A stretch of DNA of 64,000 nucleotides from Epilithonimonas vandammei (GCF_003860525.1 NZ_CP034161.1:2294001-2358000), one strand, 5' to 3'. Positions 35,595 through 45,330 are shown, numbered from the stretch's first letter. A program made the numbers and translations. The notes: generated by a model not told the origin, from the letters alone.

Positions 35595-37454
35595 CTATTT
35601 TTTGATAAACTTAATCGATTTTCCGTCGATTCTTAAAATGTACGTATTCGGAATTAATTGACTGACATCTATAGATTTATATTGATTTTTTAAGGAGTTT
35701 GAGATATCCTTAACCAGTTTTCCTGTCATATCATATATCTGCAAAGATTTTACTTTTCTTAAGTCCCCACTGATATTCAACTGATTCCCTACAGGATTGG
35801 GATAAATTGCAAATTGAGCATTTTGATTTAAAATATCATTTAAGGATAACATACCCAAACCCTGACAATAATCCGTATTATACGTCGTCCATTCCGCAAT
35901 ATCGAAAGTTGCTGTTGGATTTACGATATCAGAATTTCTGTAGAGTGATCTGTTAGCATTGGTATTGTCCTGCCCTTTTATACCAATGGCATCAACAGTG
36001 GCAGATTTGTAAGACAAATCAACATACTGACTTCCGGAAAAGCTTAATGAAGGAGATGCAGTGACAAATTTTGCATTGGAGTTAGAAAAGCAACTAAAAT
36101 TGGCATTAGGATTTATTACAACGAAGCTTTGATTATTATCTATATCTCCTTCTAACTCGAATGGCTCGCCAAAATAATAAACAGTTCCTTTATTTTGGAT
36201 GTTTAATTTATAACCATTCAGACTAACTTTATGACCAGTTTTATTAGCAATTTCAAAAGCTTTGTTGTTACCAGTACCCTCGAGATATTTTACGATTTGA
36301 AGATCTTTGGAAAAAATATCGTTGTCCAAAGTGGTTACATTGAGAGTATTACTTTGCGGGCTTTCTAAATATGCGTTATCATAAGCTTTGACAGTAAAAT
36401 TATAGGTTGTCGAAGGCGACAGGTGATCTGCGGAAAATGAATTGGTGTTCGAAGTCCCTACCAAAACACCATCCCGATAGATTTTATATCCTAAAATATC
36501 AGCCTCAGAATTAGCTTGCCATTTGAGATTTACAAAATAAGCGGAATTTCTTTCCAAAAGTAACTGTGATGGCGCTGAGGGCGCAACTGTATCTGGCGTC
36601 TGCACCCAGATCATATTTACCCATTCCGGATGATCTATAAAAGGATTTCTATTTTTTTGAAGATTATAAACAGCATTATTCCGGTCAATTTCCCTTTGCG
36701 AAACCGGATCTGACTGGTGCCAATTTAATAACATTGCTACATACCAGTTTTCGTAAGCTTTCTCTTCTGTACCGTCTAGAGGATTCTGATCCTTAGTAGG
36801 ATCTGCATTGGTACTGAAATTAAAACCACCTAATTTACCTTCGTATCTTACTGCAAAATATAACAATGCTCTTGCCACATCTCCTTTAAACTCATTTATA
36901 GGTTCATAAACTCTTCCTGTATAGGTTGCATTCGCCGTTCCGTTAGAAGCCTGTTTGGATCCATTCGTAAACGCATAATAAATATTAGAACCTGCGTTGC
37001 CATAAGGATAGTTACTTCTTAGCTGGTTGATCCTTGCATCTGTGGGTACTACAAAAAAAAGATCGGAATACATAGGATATGCACTATTGAACGAACTTTG
37101 TGGCATCATATGCTCACGATTCCATCCAAGACCTTCTGCATTGGCAGTGCTGATAATATTACTCAGTGTATAATGATAGGCCGTTGTTCCGCTAGGATTA
37201 TTAGAATAGATATCTAGCAAATATGTGTTGTTACTGGCATCATAATCATAATACTTATCAATATCGGTCTGACCGTAAAGCGTTTTGAGATCATCATAAT
37301 GCCAATTGTAATTATTGTTAGAAATGATGTTATGTAACTTGGTCTTCAGCTGATATCCGGACAAACCATCCGTTCCAGAGTAGTAATCTGTTGGGATCTG
37401 AGATATTAACAATTCAGGCAAAATAAAACCCAGCAACAAGTATTTTTTCAGCAT
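35595..37454 (-). CDS. Secreted endonuclease I with fibronectin III, lamin-tail-like and type IX sorting domains
   Basis: 619 residues. Signal peptide (MLKKYLLLGFILPELLISQ); endonuclease I domain about 20-280 with the beta-beta-alpha-Me catalytic motif WNREHMMPQ; fibronectin type III about 295-375 (APSAPSQLLLERN...YNFTVKAYDN); a lamin-tail-like domain about 380-520 (KYLEGTGNNKAFEIANKTG); and a C-terminal type A sorting domain (FAIYPNPVGNQLNIS...YILRIDGKSIKFIKK) that directs secretion by the type IX system. It should degrade extracellular DNA or RNA for nutrients or biofilm turnover. Monocistronic. Confidence 0.92.
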   Translation of the reverse strand: MLKKYLLLGFILPELLISQIPTDYYSGTDGLSGYQLKTKLHNIISNNNYNWHYDDLKTLYGQTDIDKYYDYDASNNTYLLDIYSNNPSGTTAYHYTLSNIISTANAEGLGWNREHMMPQSSFNSAYPMYSDLFFVVPTDARINQLRSNYPYGNAGSNIYYAFTNGSKQASNGTANATYTGRVYEPINEFKGDVARALLYFAVRYEGKLGGFNFSTNADPTKDQNPLDGTEEKAYENWYVAMLLNWHQSDPVSQREIDRNNAVYNLQKNRNPFIDHPEWVNMIWVQTPDTVAPSAPSQLLLERNSAYFVNLKWQANSEADILGYKIYRDGVLVGTSNTNSFSADHLSPSTTYNFTVKAYDNAYLESPQSNTLNVTTLDNDIFSKDLQIVKYLEGTGNNKAFEIANKTGHKVSLNGYKLNIQNKGTVYYFGEPFELEGDIDNNQSFVVINPNANFSCFSNSNAKFVTASPSLSFSGSQYVDLSYKSATVDAIGIKGQDNTNANRSLYRNSDIVNPTATFDIAEWTTYNTDYCQGLGMLSLNDILNQNAQFAIYPNPVGNQLNISGDLRKVKSLQIYDMTGKLVKDISNSLKNQYKSIDVSQLIPNTYILRIDGKSIKFIKK

Positions 37455-37635
37455 ATATATAATTTAAAAAAGGAGGATAAAAGTATCATTTTTTTAGCAG
37501 ATAATATTTATTTTAAAACATTAAGCTATTAATATTTGTTTACAAAAGAAAAAGAGGCTGTCTCAAAAGCGAGATAGCCTTTTTTATGCAAAAAAGGAAA
37601 GCCTCGGCTTTCCTAATAGTTGCAAATTTCGTAAT

Positions 37636-39033
37636 TTGCTGGTGTTAACTAAGTCAAAAGTAGTCTTTAAAGATTACAATCCCAAAGAAAATTTGCTTTT
37701 TCCTCCGAATTTGTCGGAGTTGATTGATGAAAAGCATCCTGTGAAAATAGTTTCAAACATTATCGATGGTTTGGATATTAAAAACTTAATCAAAAGCTAT
37801 AAACCGGGAGGAACATCATCTTACCACCCGAAAATGCCTTTAAAAATATTGATTTATGGCTATTTGAGTAACATTTATTCAAGTCGGAAAATGGAACAGG
37901 CATTGAAGGAAAACATCCATTTTATGTGGCTTTCGGCAATGAGCCGTCCTGATCATAATACGTTGAACAGGTTTCGTAGCGAGCGATTGAAAGGTGAAGT
38001 CAAAGCCATCTTTACACAAATTGTTTTGCTCTTGGAAAAGGAAGGTTTGGTAAGTCTGGAAACCACTTTTGTAGATGGAACCAAGATAGAGGCCAACGCC
38101 AACCGCTATACTTTTGTTTGGGGAAGAGCCATCAAGAAGCATCAGGTAAGAATTGCAGAGCAACTGGAAGAACTTTGGAATTATGCAGAAAGTGTGGCAA
38201 AAGAAGAGCTTCAAAACACTGAAAACATCGATTTTAAGGAGATTGATTCCGAAAAAGTAACACAAACCATAGACAAGATCAACGAGGTGTTGAAGGATAA
38301 AAAAATACCTTCAAAAGTTCGTCAGAAAATGAATTATGCCAAGAAAAACTGGGCAAACAATTTGGATAAATATAAAAAACAACAGTCGATTTTACAAGCC
38401 AGAAACTCTTATTCCAAGACCGATACAGATGCTACTTTTATGCGGATGAAACCGAAGGTTCGCGAATTCCATTGAAAAAACAATAAATATGTAATAATGA
38501 GCAAAGAGGATCATATGCGAAACGGACAACTCAAAGCGGCCTATAATCTACAGATTTCTACGAATAAACAATTTATTTTACATTATTCCAGTCATCCCAA
38601 TCCTACGGATACCAAAACATTGGAGTCTCATTTAAAAAGTTTTGAAGACAGCTATCATAAAGTTCCGAAAGAGCTCGTTGCCGATGCCGGTTATGGTTCG
38701 GAAGAAAACTATAACCTACTGAAAAACAATAACATAAAACCTTATGTTAAATACAATTACTTCAGAAAAGATCAAAAATCGGGACAAATAACCACTTCTC
38801 AAAACAATCCGAAGCTGGCAAAAATCAGGGAAAGGGTTTTCAAACTACTCAATACCAAGAAAGGCATCAAACTCCGAAAACAGCGATGTCACGATGTTGA
38901 ACCTGTTTTTGCAGAGCTTAAACACAACAAAAACTTTAAACGTTTTATGCTGCGAGGAAAAACCAAGGTCGAAGTAGAAATCGGCATTCTCGCCATTGCC
39001 CACAATCTCAAAAAAATGGCAAAAGCAGCTTGA
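37636..39033 (+). pseudogene. IS1182-family transposase, split in two open frames
   Basis: The first part (37636-38475) carries the N-terminal DUF772 domain and first catalytic Asp (TTFVDGTKIEANANRY); the second (38497-39033) carries the second Asp (LVADAGYGSEEN) and the Glu (HDVEPVFAELKHN). Between SYSKTDTDATFMRMK and EDHMRNGQLKAAYN, normally contiguous in this family, 54 extra bases (about 38451-38504) bring a TGA stop and a new ATG. The insertion is a multiple of three, so only its stop codon breaks the frame. Two separate polypeptides could in principle be made, but activity is doubtful. Confidence 0.8.
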
Positions 39034-39065
39034 AATAGACTGTTTTTTGACTTTTTTAGCTTTAT

Positions 39066-40463
39066 CCCAAATCACGCAGTTGAAATTTTTTGAGATAAGT
39101 CTATGGGGTAATCCCAAATTCCGACGAACCATTTTCTGCGTTTTTTGGTGAGTGCAATCTTCAGTTTGAGTGTGTCACCTACTTTTTCAAAATAAGCTCC
39201 AATAGCAAAGGTTCTATATCGTAGTGTAGATAATGTTTTCTGCGTTTTTTCTTGAAGAACAAACAGTCTGAAAATTGACATCAGATTATAAGCAATCATC
39301 GAAAATATAAGTGCAGCTTCTGTAGGGAAAAAGCCTTTAAGGTTAAAACTTTCGGCTCCAAAATCTGCCTTTAATTCCTTGATTCTATTCTCTGCATCGC
39401 CTCTGTTTCGGTACGTTCTCCAAACATCTGTTGCCGATTGTTCTTGGTTGGTAATATAGGCTGAATAGCGATAATTTCTATGAATTTCATCTTCCGGAAA
39501 CAGGCTTAATATTCGGCCTGCCGCATTCGGCCGTTGTGCTATTTTTTGCCTTACAATGACTATCCTTCTTGGCTTTTCCCAGTTTTTTGCTTGATAATAT
39601 TTGTCGCAAATTTCGATGCCCTCATCAACTTTTATCCAAAAATCTTGCTGGTCTATCAAGTGTTGAATGGGGTGAGTAAATTTTGCAGCGATGATGTATT
39701 GGAGTGTTTTTAATTCAAGATAATCCATAATGTCTTTCTGGAAAAAACCACTATCCAAACGAACTAATCCTACTTTTTTATCCCCAAAATTTAAGAGTGT
39801 TTCTTCTAAAAATCCTACAAAATTATTTGCCGAAGAAGTATCACCGCTCCTGAGCCAAAAATTAGCGACCATCTTTACATCGTTCACAAATGCAATGATA
39901 GGATGATGGCTGTTTCTTCCTTTTTTCTTAGGATTGTAGCCTTTTTTTGCTCCCTCTTGCTCTCCGTATCGAGTAATTACAGATGAATCAATGTCTAACG
40001 TAAAATAATTGAGGTTCAAATTCTGAAAAAACCAACTGAAAAAATGATGCCCAACTTGCTGGTTGATGTGTTGTGTAAACTTGCCAAAATAGCGTTTATA
40101 TGCGTCCTGAGCAGGGGTTTTCCGCCAGTCAAATATTTCCCCAAGAGCCTTATCTGCACGGGTAATTTCTGTGTGCAAAAAACGATTGGCGCCACACCAA
40201 ATACTCGTAATAAAAGATTCAAGCAAAACTTCTTTTTTATAAGAATTATTGGAAAGTGACACAGGTAAAGATTCGCATTTTTCAATTTGCTCTCTAAAGC
40301 CGATTTTGTCCAACATTTGCTTTAAAAACACCATTCCTCCCCAAGGCGTAATCTCTTTATTGGTAAAGGATAGATCGAATTTCATCGCTTATTTTTTTCT
40401 ACTGCTACGCAGTTGGATATTAGAATACTAAAATACTATTTTTTTTCTATTGCGGAATTTGGG
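39066..40463 (-). mobile_element. IS1380-type element #1, 1398 bp, nested in IS1182 #1
   Basis: Ends CCCAAATCACGCA and, inverted, CCCAAATTCCGCA; flanked by TTTAT on both sides, a 5-bp target duplication. Removing it and one TTTAT rejoins the IS1182 right-end sequence as seen intact at 53210-53280. Confidence 0.9.
39072..40385 (-). CDS. IS1380-family transposase (copy 1)
   Basis: 437 residues, DDE transposase of DDE_1/IS1380 type. Candidate catalytic residues: Asp in YFTLDIDSSVITRYG, Asp in VGLVRLDSGFFQKD, Glu in RNRGDAENRIKELKADFG. It differs from the copy at 57428 by only a few residues, so both are recent. The stop codon lies within the terminal inverted repeat. Confidence 0.92.
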   Translation of the reverse strand: MKFDLSFTNKEITPWGGMVFLKQMLDKIGFREQIEKCESLPVSLSNNSYKKEVLLESFITSIWCGANRFLHTEITRADKALGEIFDWRKTPAQDAYKRYFGKFTQHINQQVGHHFFSWFFQNLNLNYFTLDIDSSVITRYGEQEGAKKGYNPKKKGRNSHHPIIAFVNDVKMVANFWLRSGDTSSANNFVGFLEETLLNFGDKKVGLVRLDSGFFQKDIMDYLELKTLQYIIAAKFTHPIQHLIDQQDFWIKVDEGIEICDKYYQAKNWEKPRRIVIVRQKIAQRPNAAGRILSLFPEDEIHRNYRYSAYITNQEQSATDVWRTYRNRGDAENRIKELKADFGAESFNLKGFFPTEAALIFSMIAYNLMSIFRLFVLQEKTQKTLSTLRYRTFAIGAYFEKVGDTLKLKIALTKKRRKWFVGIWDYPIDLSQKISTA

Positions 40464-40558
40464 TTTATTTTTCAAAAATTCAAAAATAGAAAACTTCAAA
40501 AATCAGATTTTTAAACAAAGCACAAAAAAAGACTGTCCTTTTGAGACAGCCTCTTTTT

Positions 40559-41206
40559 TTATTTTACTAACAACCTGTCACAGACCGTTTTACTAAAATT
40601 CTCTTCCTGACCATTGTATGAAACCTTTATTGAGTGGTCAAAATCTTCCTTTTGCAGAACTTTGATTTCAGTTCCTAGACTTAGATTTCTTTTATTAAGA
40701 AAGCTGAGAAATTCTTCCGAAGAAGTAGTTACAGACGCCAGTTCCACTATTTCATTTTCCTGACATTTACTCAGTTTTTTAAAATCGGGCTGGATTACAT
40801 TACCATCTTTGTCCGGAATAGGTTCACCGTGCGGATCCACTTTCGGGTAATTCAGGATTTCGTCCATTTTATCAAAAAACACTTCGGAATGAATGTGTTC
40901 TAACTGTTCTGCAATTTCGTGGACATTTTCCCAACCAAAACCCATCTTTTCTACCAGAAACATCTCTGTCAATCGGTGTTTTCTTACGATGAGCGACGCT
41001 TCTTTCTTTCCGGATTCAGTTAGTTTGATAGGTTTATAAGATTCATATTTTACCCATTTTTTATCTGCAAATTTTTTTATCATACTATTCACAGACGGCA
41101 TTTTGATGTTAAGTTGTCGGCTCAGGTCATTTACAGAAACTTCATCATTATCATTAATAAGATGATAAAGCGCTTTCAGATAATTTTCTTCGGTGAGGGA
41201 ATTCAT
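40559..41206 (-). CDS. DtxR/MntR-family metal-dependent transcriptional repressor
   Basis: 215 residues: N-terminal winged helix (LTEENYLKALYHL...INDLSRQL-type recognition helix), dimerisation/metal domain (HRLTEMFLVEKMGFGWENVHEIAEQLEHIHSEVFFDKMDEIL with the His and Glu ligands), and a C-terminal SH3-like/FeoA domain. It represses metal-uptake genes when Mn2+ or Fe2+ is bound; the metal is not decidable. Its promoter (41241-41211) would start transcription about at the ATG, so the mRNA may have almost no leader. The IS1182 element abuts its 3' end. Confidence 0.88.
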   Translation of the reverse strand: MNSLTEENYLKALYHLINDNDEVSVNDLSRQLNIKMPSVNSMIKKFADKKWVKYESYKPIKLTESGKKEASLIVRKHRLTEMFLVEKMGFGWENVHEIAEQLEHIHSEVFFDKMDEILNYPKVDPHGEPIPDKDGNVIQPDFKKLSKCQENEIVELASVTTSSEEFLSFLNKRNLSLGTEIKVLQKEDFDHSIKVSYNGQEENFSKTVCDRLLVK

Positions 41207-41210
41207 AGTT

Positions 41211-41241
41211 CAAAGATAGGTAAAAGTTAGACAGAATTCAA
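41211..41241 (-). promoter_or_regulatory. Promoter of the DtxR-family gene
   Basis: Minus strand TTG (41241-41239) and TATCTTTG (41218-41211), 20-bp spacer; the ATG at 41206 begins 5 bp further on. Confidence 0.65.
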
Positions 41242-41279
41242 TTTTGAACTAACAAAATTTATTATAAAATTTTGACATA

Positions 41280-41299
41280 TTGTACTTATATTTGTACAA
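41280..41299 (+). promoter_or_regulatory. yefM-yoeB promoter with overlapping YefM-type operator
   Basis: TATATTTG (41287-41294) matches the -7 motif. It is overlapped by the palindrome TTGTACAA (41292-41299) and a second TTGTAC at 41280-41285, forming an inverted pair. YefM of E. coli binds palindromes with TGTACA cores, so autorepression by occlusion is expected. Confidence 0.65.
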
Positions 41300-41315
41300 G
41301 TTAAAATACAAAATT

Positions 41316-41570
41316 ATGCTTATTGCCAACATATCAGATTTCCGAAAAGACATTAAAACTTATCTTGACAAAGTTTCCAAAAACTTCGAAACATTAATTA
41401 TTAATCGTGGGAAAGACAAAGGAATTGTTGTAATGTCTTTGGAAGAATACAATTCCTTGATGGCTACTAATCACGAATTATCCTCTAGGAAAAATGAAAC
41501 CAGATTAGATTCAGCGATTGATAAGCTGAAGGCAGGAAACACATTTTCTAAAGATTTAATTGAAGAATAA
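41316..41570 (+). CDS. yefM: Antitoxin YefM (Phd/YefM family)
   Basis: 84 residues from ATG 41316 (MLIANISDFRKDIKTYLDKV); an upstream TTG-initiated frame would run through the operator and is rejected. The N-terminal Phd/YefM fold (IINRGKDKGIVVMSLEEYNSLM) binds DNA and represses its own operon; the C-terminus (LDSAIDKLKAGNTFSKDLIEE) wraps and neutralises YoeB. Its stop overlaps the toxin start by one base (TAATG), ensuring coupled translation. Confidence 0.92.
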   Translation: MLIANISDFRKDIKTYLDKVSKNFETLIINRGKDKGIVVMSLEEYNSLMATNHELSSRKNETRLDSAIDKLKAGNTFSKDLIEE

Positions 41571-41827
41571 TGATATATGTTTTTGTGGATGAATCTTGGG
41601 AAGATTATCTCTATTGGCAAAATACAGATAAGAAAAAACTCAGAAAAATTAATGAATTGCTGAAAGATATCGCCAGAAATCCTTTTGACGGCACGGGAAA
41701 ACCTGAACCTTTAAAACATAAATATTCGGGTTTTTGGTCAAGAAGAATTGATGACGAACATCGACTGATTTATAAATATGAAGATAATGAAATCCAAATT
41801 GCCAAGTGCAGGTTTCATTACGATTAA
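41570..41827 (+). CDS. yoeB: Toxin YoeB (RelE superfamily ribosome-dependent mRNA endonuclease)
   Basis: 85 residues. The catalytic triad of E. coli YoeB, Glu46, Arg65 and His83, is present at identical positions (KPEPLKH, DDEHRLIY and CRFHYD). YoeB cleaves mRNA in the ribosomal A site and stops translation when YefM is degraded. Intact. Only 13 bp separate it from the downstream aldolase gene, so that gene may be read from the toxin-antitoxin promoter. Confidence 0.94.
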   Translation: MIYVFVDESWEDYLYWQNTDKKKLRKINELLKDIARNPFDGTGKPEPLKHKYSGFWSRRIDDEHRLIYKYEDNEIQIAKCRFHYD

Positions 41828-41840
41828 AAAAGCAGAAATA

Positions 41841-42872
41841 ATGAAGAAATATTCTTTCAAAAACGATTATTCGGAAGGTTGTCATCCTAATATTTTAGAA
41901 GCATTAATCAAAACAAATCTTAGGCATCAAAATGGTTACGGGTATGATGATTATTGTGAAGAAGCAAAACTGTTAATCAAACAAAAGATGAATAACGATG
42001 ACGCCGACATTCATTTTGTAAGCGGTGGTACACAAGCCAACTTGCTTGTTATTTCTTCTATTCTCAGACCACACGAAAGCGTTATTTCTGCGGAAACAGG
42101 TCATATTTTCACCAATGAAACCGGCGCTATCGAAGCTACAGGACATAAAGTTCACGGATTGGCAACTTCGGATGGAAAACTAAAACCAGAACATATCCAG
42201 TCCGTTTTGGACTTGCATACCAATAAACCACATCAAGTCAAACAAAAATTGGTTTACATCTCCAATTCTACCGAAATAGGAACCATTTACAAAAAGAAAG
42301 AATTACAAGAACTGTCTGAATTTTGCAAAACCAATGATTTGTATCTTTTTATGGACGGTGCGAGATTAGGACAAGCTCTGACTTCAGAAATCAATGATTT
42401 GACTTTGGAAGATATCGCCAACTTGACGGACGTTTTTTACCTCGGAGGCACAAAGAATGGAGCACTTTTGGGCGAAGCGATTATCATTACCAATAAAAAA
42501 CTCAAAGAAGAATTTGGATTTCATATCAAGCAGAAAGGCGCAATGCTGGCAAAAGGAAGACTGCTGGGCATTCAGTTTTCGGAACTGATGAAGAATGAAC
42601 TGTATTTTGACCTAGCAAAACACTCCAACGTTCAGGCTATGAAAATCAAATCTGCATTTCAAAAAAAAGGTTTTCAATTCTTGTCAGAAACATTTACCAA
42701 TCAGATTTTCCCGATTCTCAGCAACTCCCAAATCGAAAAGTTAGCTGAAAATTTTGATTTTTACATCTGGAAAAAAGTAAATGAAGAGCGTTCTGCTATT
42801 CGAATCATTACATCCTGGGCAACGCCGGATCAAATCGTAGATGATTTTATAATTAATATTAATCAGCTGTGA
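41841..42872 (+). CDS. Low-specificity L-threonine aldolase-like PLP enzyme (beta-eliminating lyase family)
   Basis: 343 residues from Met 41841 (MKKYSFKNDYSEGCHPN); the open frame upstream overlaps yoeB. Fold type I PLP enzyme with Lys205 (GGTKNG) as the Schiff-base residue, Asp172 (FMDGARLG) pairing the pyridine nitrogen, and FVSGGTQANLLV binding phosphate. Family members split threonine or related beta-hydroxy amino acids to glycine and an aldehyde. Located right behind yefM-yoeB on the same strand. Confidence 0.85.
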   Translation: MKKYSFKNDYSEGCHPNILEALIKTNLRHQNGYGYDDYCEEAKLLIKQKMNNDDADIHFVSGGTQANLLVISSILRPHESVISAETGHIFTNETGAIEATGHKVHGLATSDGKLKPEHIQSVLDLHTNKPHQVKQKLVYISNSTEIGTIYKKKELQELSEFCKTNDLYLFMDGARLGQALTSEINDLTLEDIANLTDVFYLGGTKNGALLGEAIIITNKKLKEEFGFHIKQKGAMLAKGRLLGIQFSELMKNELYFDLAKHSNVQAMKIKSAFQKKGFQFLSETFTNQIFPILSNSQIEKLAENFDFYIWKKVNEERSAIRIITSWATPDQIVDDFIININQL

Positions 42873-42941
42873 ATATTATATCCTTTTTAATGCGGCATTA
42901 TAGGATACTTAACTTCCGGAAAAAGCTAATTTTTTGAAAGT

Positions 42942-44045
42942 ATGAAATCTGTTTTATTCTTTTTTTTATTGTTGTTTGTATTCTCCTGCAATTCTGTAAG
43001 GCAAAATAATTTGTTTTTACAAAAGAAAATACCAGCTTCCGAACTAAGAGAAGATGTAGACTTTACGTACAAAAAGCTTAAGAGATTTCACCCTAATCTT
43101 TATTGGTACATTTCCAAGCCGCAGCTGGACAAAAAATTTGACAGCCTGAAAAAAATCATAACCGAACCACTGACTCCTAATCAATTTTACCTAAAATTAT
43201 CTCCTGTAATTGCAAGCATTAAGGAAGGACATCTCCGCCTGAGAACTTTTCCAAGACAGTATTCAAAGTCTGAGCAAAAAGAACTGAAGACTAAAAAACC
43301 TCTTTTTGCAATGATGGAATATAAAATTATCGACAACAGAATGTTTGTGACTGATAACAAACAGAATTTTGGAAATATAAAACCTGGCACCGAAATCCTT
43401 AAAATCAACAACGAAAATATTTCTGATCTTACGCAACGCTACAGAAGACTTTTTAGCTCGGACGGTTACAACAAAACCTTTCAGAAATATTTTATAAATC
43501 TAACATTTTTCAATTATTATACGCTGGAAAACGGGTTTCTAGACAGTGCAAAGCTCCTTACCAAATTGGATAATAAAGTATCTGAGATTATTATAAGGAG
43601 GCAGAAAAAAACGGAGCAGGAACTTACAAAGGAAAAAGTACAACCAAAGGTAACCTCTTTTCAGAAAATACAGGATTATGATTTGGACTCCAAAAGCTAT
43701 AACAGAAGTCTGAAATTCTTATCAAGTGACAGCAGTATTGCCTATATCAAAATAAAAACATTTTCTGCAACACTTTCCAAAGCTTTTTATTCAGAGTCAT
43801 TTTCTAAGATCAGAAAAGCAGGTTCTGTATATCTTATTCTGGATATCCGGGATAATCTTGGCGGGTCGCTTTCCGAGATAAACACACTATATTCTTACCT
43901 CTCAGATAAAAAATTCACCTTGATAAAAGTTCCGGAAATGACTTCCAAAACATCTGGAATGCATCAGAATTATTTCCGGGGACAAACTGTTTTTTCATCC
44001 ATCTTTATGGCAATTGGCTACCCGTTTTTTCTGGCTGGGAATGGT
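42942..44045 (+). pseudogene. S41 family peptidase, N-terminal fragment (gene cut by an IS3-type element)
   Basis: A lipoprotein signal (LFVFSC, Cys16) is followed by a helical region (YKKLKRFHPNLYWYIS), a PDZ-like domain (NFGNIKPGTEILKINNENISDL) and the start of the protease fold (YIKIKTFSATLSK, VYLILDIRDNLGGSL). The frame then runs into IS sequence near 44030-44050 and stops at 44087. The catalytic Ser lies in the other fragment. S41 peptidases are C-terminal processing enzymes; this one would face the periplasm, anchored to a membrane. Confidence 0.82.
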
Positions 44046-44109
44046 ACATGGCTGCTTTTTTCAGACAGGTTAAAATTGGAGTATTAACTTTAACTTTGGA
44101 AAAAAAGCA

Positions 44110-44376
44110 ATGAAAAAATCAAGATTTACGGAGCCTCAGATTATCAGGATGCTCCAGAGCCAGCAGGAAGGCAAGAAAGTGGCGGAGATCTGCCGGGAAT
44201 ACGGTATCTCCGAACAAACATTTTACAACTGGAAGAGCAAGTATGGAGGAATGAGTCTTTCGGAACTCCAGCGTGTCAAGGAACTTGAAGCGGAGAATGC
44301 CCGTCTCAAGCGCATTGTGGCGGACCAGCAGATTTCCATCGATATTTTAAAGGAGGTCAACTCAAAAAAGTGGTAA
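44110..44376 (+). CDS. IS3-family OrfA (helix-turn-helix)
   Basis: 88 residues: HTH (KVAEICREYGISEQTFYNWKSKYG) and leucine-zipper-like tail (LQRVKELEAENARLKRIVADQQISIDIL). It overlaps orfB by 7 bp. The overlap contains the slippery heptamer AAAAAAG (44364-44370), preceded at 44351-44356 by a Shine-Dalgarno-like AGGAGG, the standard arrangement for programmed -1 frameshifting that makes the OrfAB transposase. Confidence 0.9.
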   Translation: MKKSRFTEPQIIRMLQSQQEGKKVAEICREYGISEQTFYNWKSKYGGMSLSELQRVKELEAENARLKRIVADQQISIDILKEVNSKKW

Positions 44377-45188
44377 CACCTTATCAGAAGGAGCGTTGTA
44401 TTGCTTATATTCGGGAGAAAAGACCGGAGATAAGTTATGCTAAGGTGTGCCGCGTAATGGGACGCTCAAGAACCTCAAAATATTATAAAAAACGGATGCC
44501 CGAAAAAGATGAAAAACTTCGAGAAGCCATCACCTCGATATTGGGAACCAGCAGGCTGGGACGCAAGAAAGTCATCGTGAAGGTTCGTAAAAAGTACCCG
44601 GGGTACGGTTCTTCGCAAATCCGAAGGGTCTATCAGAAGTATGGTTTTTCGCTTTACAAAAGAATGAAAAGGAAACGGTTTGACAATCCTGCCAATCCCA
44701 TCGCTGTACCTTTGGAGCGTAATGAGGAATGGGCAATGGACTTTATGAGTGACGCACTGGCGAGGGGATCCCGATTTCGAACGCTGAATATTGTTGATCA
44801 GTACAACAGAAAATGTCTGGGGATTGATGCGCGTACATCCATGCCGTCCAGAGCGGTCATCCATTTTTTGGAGCGCATGATTGAGAAGCACGGCAAGCCC
44901 AAGGGAATACGCACGGACAACGGCCCGGAGTTTACCTCGGGCCTTTTCCAGGATTGGCTGGATAAAAACAACATTGAATGGGTTAAAATCCAAAAAGGAA
45001 AGCCACAGCAGAATGCCATTATCGAGCGTTTCAACAAAACCTACAGAGAAGATGTGCTGGACGCCAACCTTTTTTTCTCCCTTCAGGATGTAAAAGACCT
45101 TACGGAACGCTGGATAGAAGACTACAATTATGAACGTCCGCACGAAGCACTGGACTTTAAAACCCCATCGGAATATGAGGCAGCATAA
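44370..45188 (+). CDS. IS3-family OrfB (DDE integrase domain)
   Basis: 272 residues: HTH_21 region (YPGYGSSQIRRVYQKYGFSLYKRM), then the rve integrase core with catalytic Asp in EWAMDFMSDAL, Asp in GIRTDNGPEFTS and Glu in QQNAIIERFNKTYRED. The C-terminus is YNYERPHEALDFKTPSEY. Produced mainly as a fusion with OrfA through -1 frameshifting; the nominal GTG start at 44370 sits on the slippery site. Intact. Confidence 0.92.
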   Translation: MVTPYQKERCIAYIREKRPEISYAKVCRVMGRSRTSKYYKKRMPEKDEKLREAITSILGTSRLGRKKVIVKVRKKYPGYGSSQIRRVYQKYGFSLYKRMKRKRFDNPANPIAVPLERNEEWAMDFMSDALARGSRFRTLNIVDQYNRKCLGIDARTSMPSRAVIHFLERMIEKHGKPKGIRTDNGPEFTSGLFQDWLDKNNIEWVKIQKGKPQQNAIIERFNKTYREDVLDANLFFSLQDVKDLTERWIEDYNYERPHEALDFKTPSEYEAA

Positions 45189-45330
45189 GGTTTTTTTAAG
45201 GCATGAACTTCTGAAATATAATTCAGAAAAAAGCACCGCAAAAAGCAGTGCCCTTGAAAACTATATTTCGTCGGCCAACCTATCCCTCTCAGGTTGCTCC
45301 TCAGCAGAGCCCGATTCCGTTTCGGTTGGC

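Larger units (their letters stand above)
37554..40553 (+). mobile_element. IS1182-type element #1 (long copy) carrying a nested IS1380 element
   Basis: Both ends read GAGGCTGTCTCAAAAG pointing inwards. The left end folds as a hairpin (GGCTGTCTC/GAGATAGCC) followed by T6, and a second hairpin GGAAAGCC/GGCTTTCC lies at 37596-37613. The right end folds as GGCTGTC/GACAGTC. Without the nested element and its duplication the length is 1597 bp. The right boundary abuts the 3' end of the DtxR-family gene. The transposase is split by a 54-bp insertion. Confidence 0.85.
44040..45330 (+). mobile_element. IS3-family element (boundaries approximate)
   Basis: Two overlapping genes orfA and orfB interrupt the S41 peptidase gene. 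I could not identify convincing terminal repeats or a target duplication; the edges lie about 44030-44060 and 45190-45335. Its G+C content is visibly higher than that of its surroundings, suggesting arrival from another host. Confidence 0.75.

Noticed and set aside
37636..38475. N-terminal IS1182 frame as a stand-alone functional gene
   Set aside because: It lacks the second Asp and Glu of the DDE triad and ends in an inserted stop.
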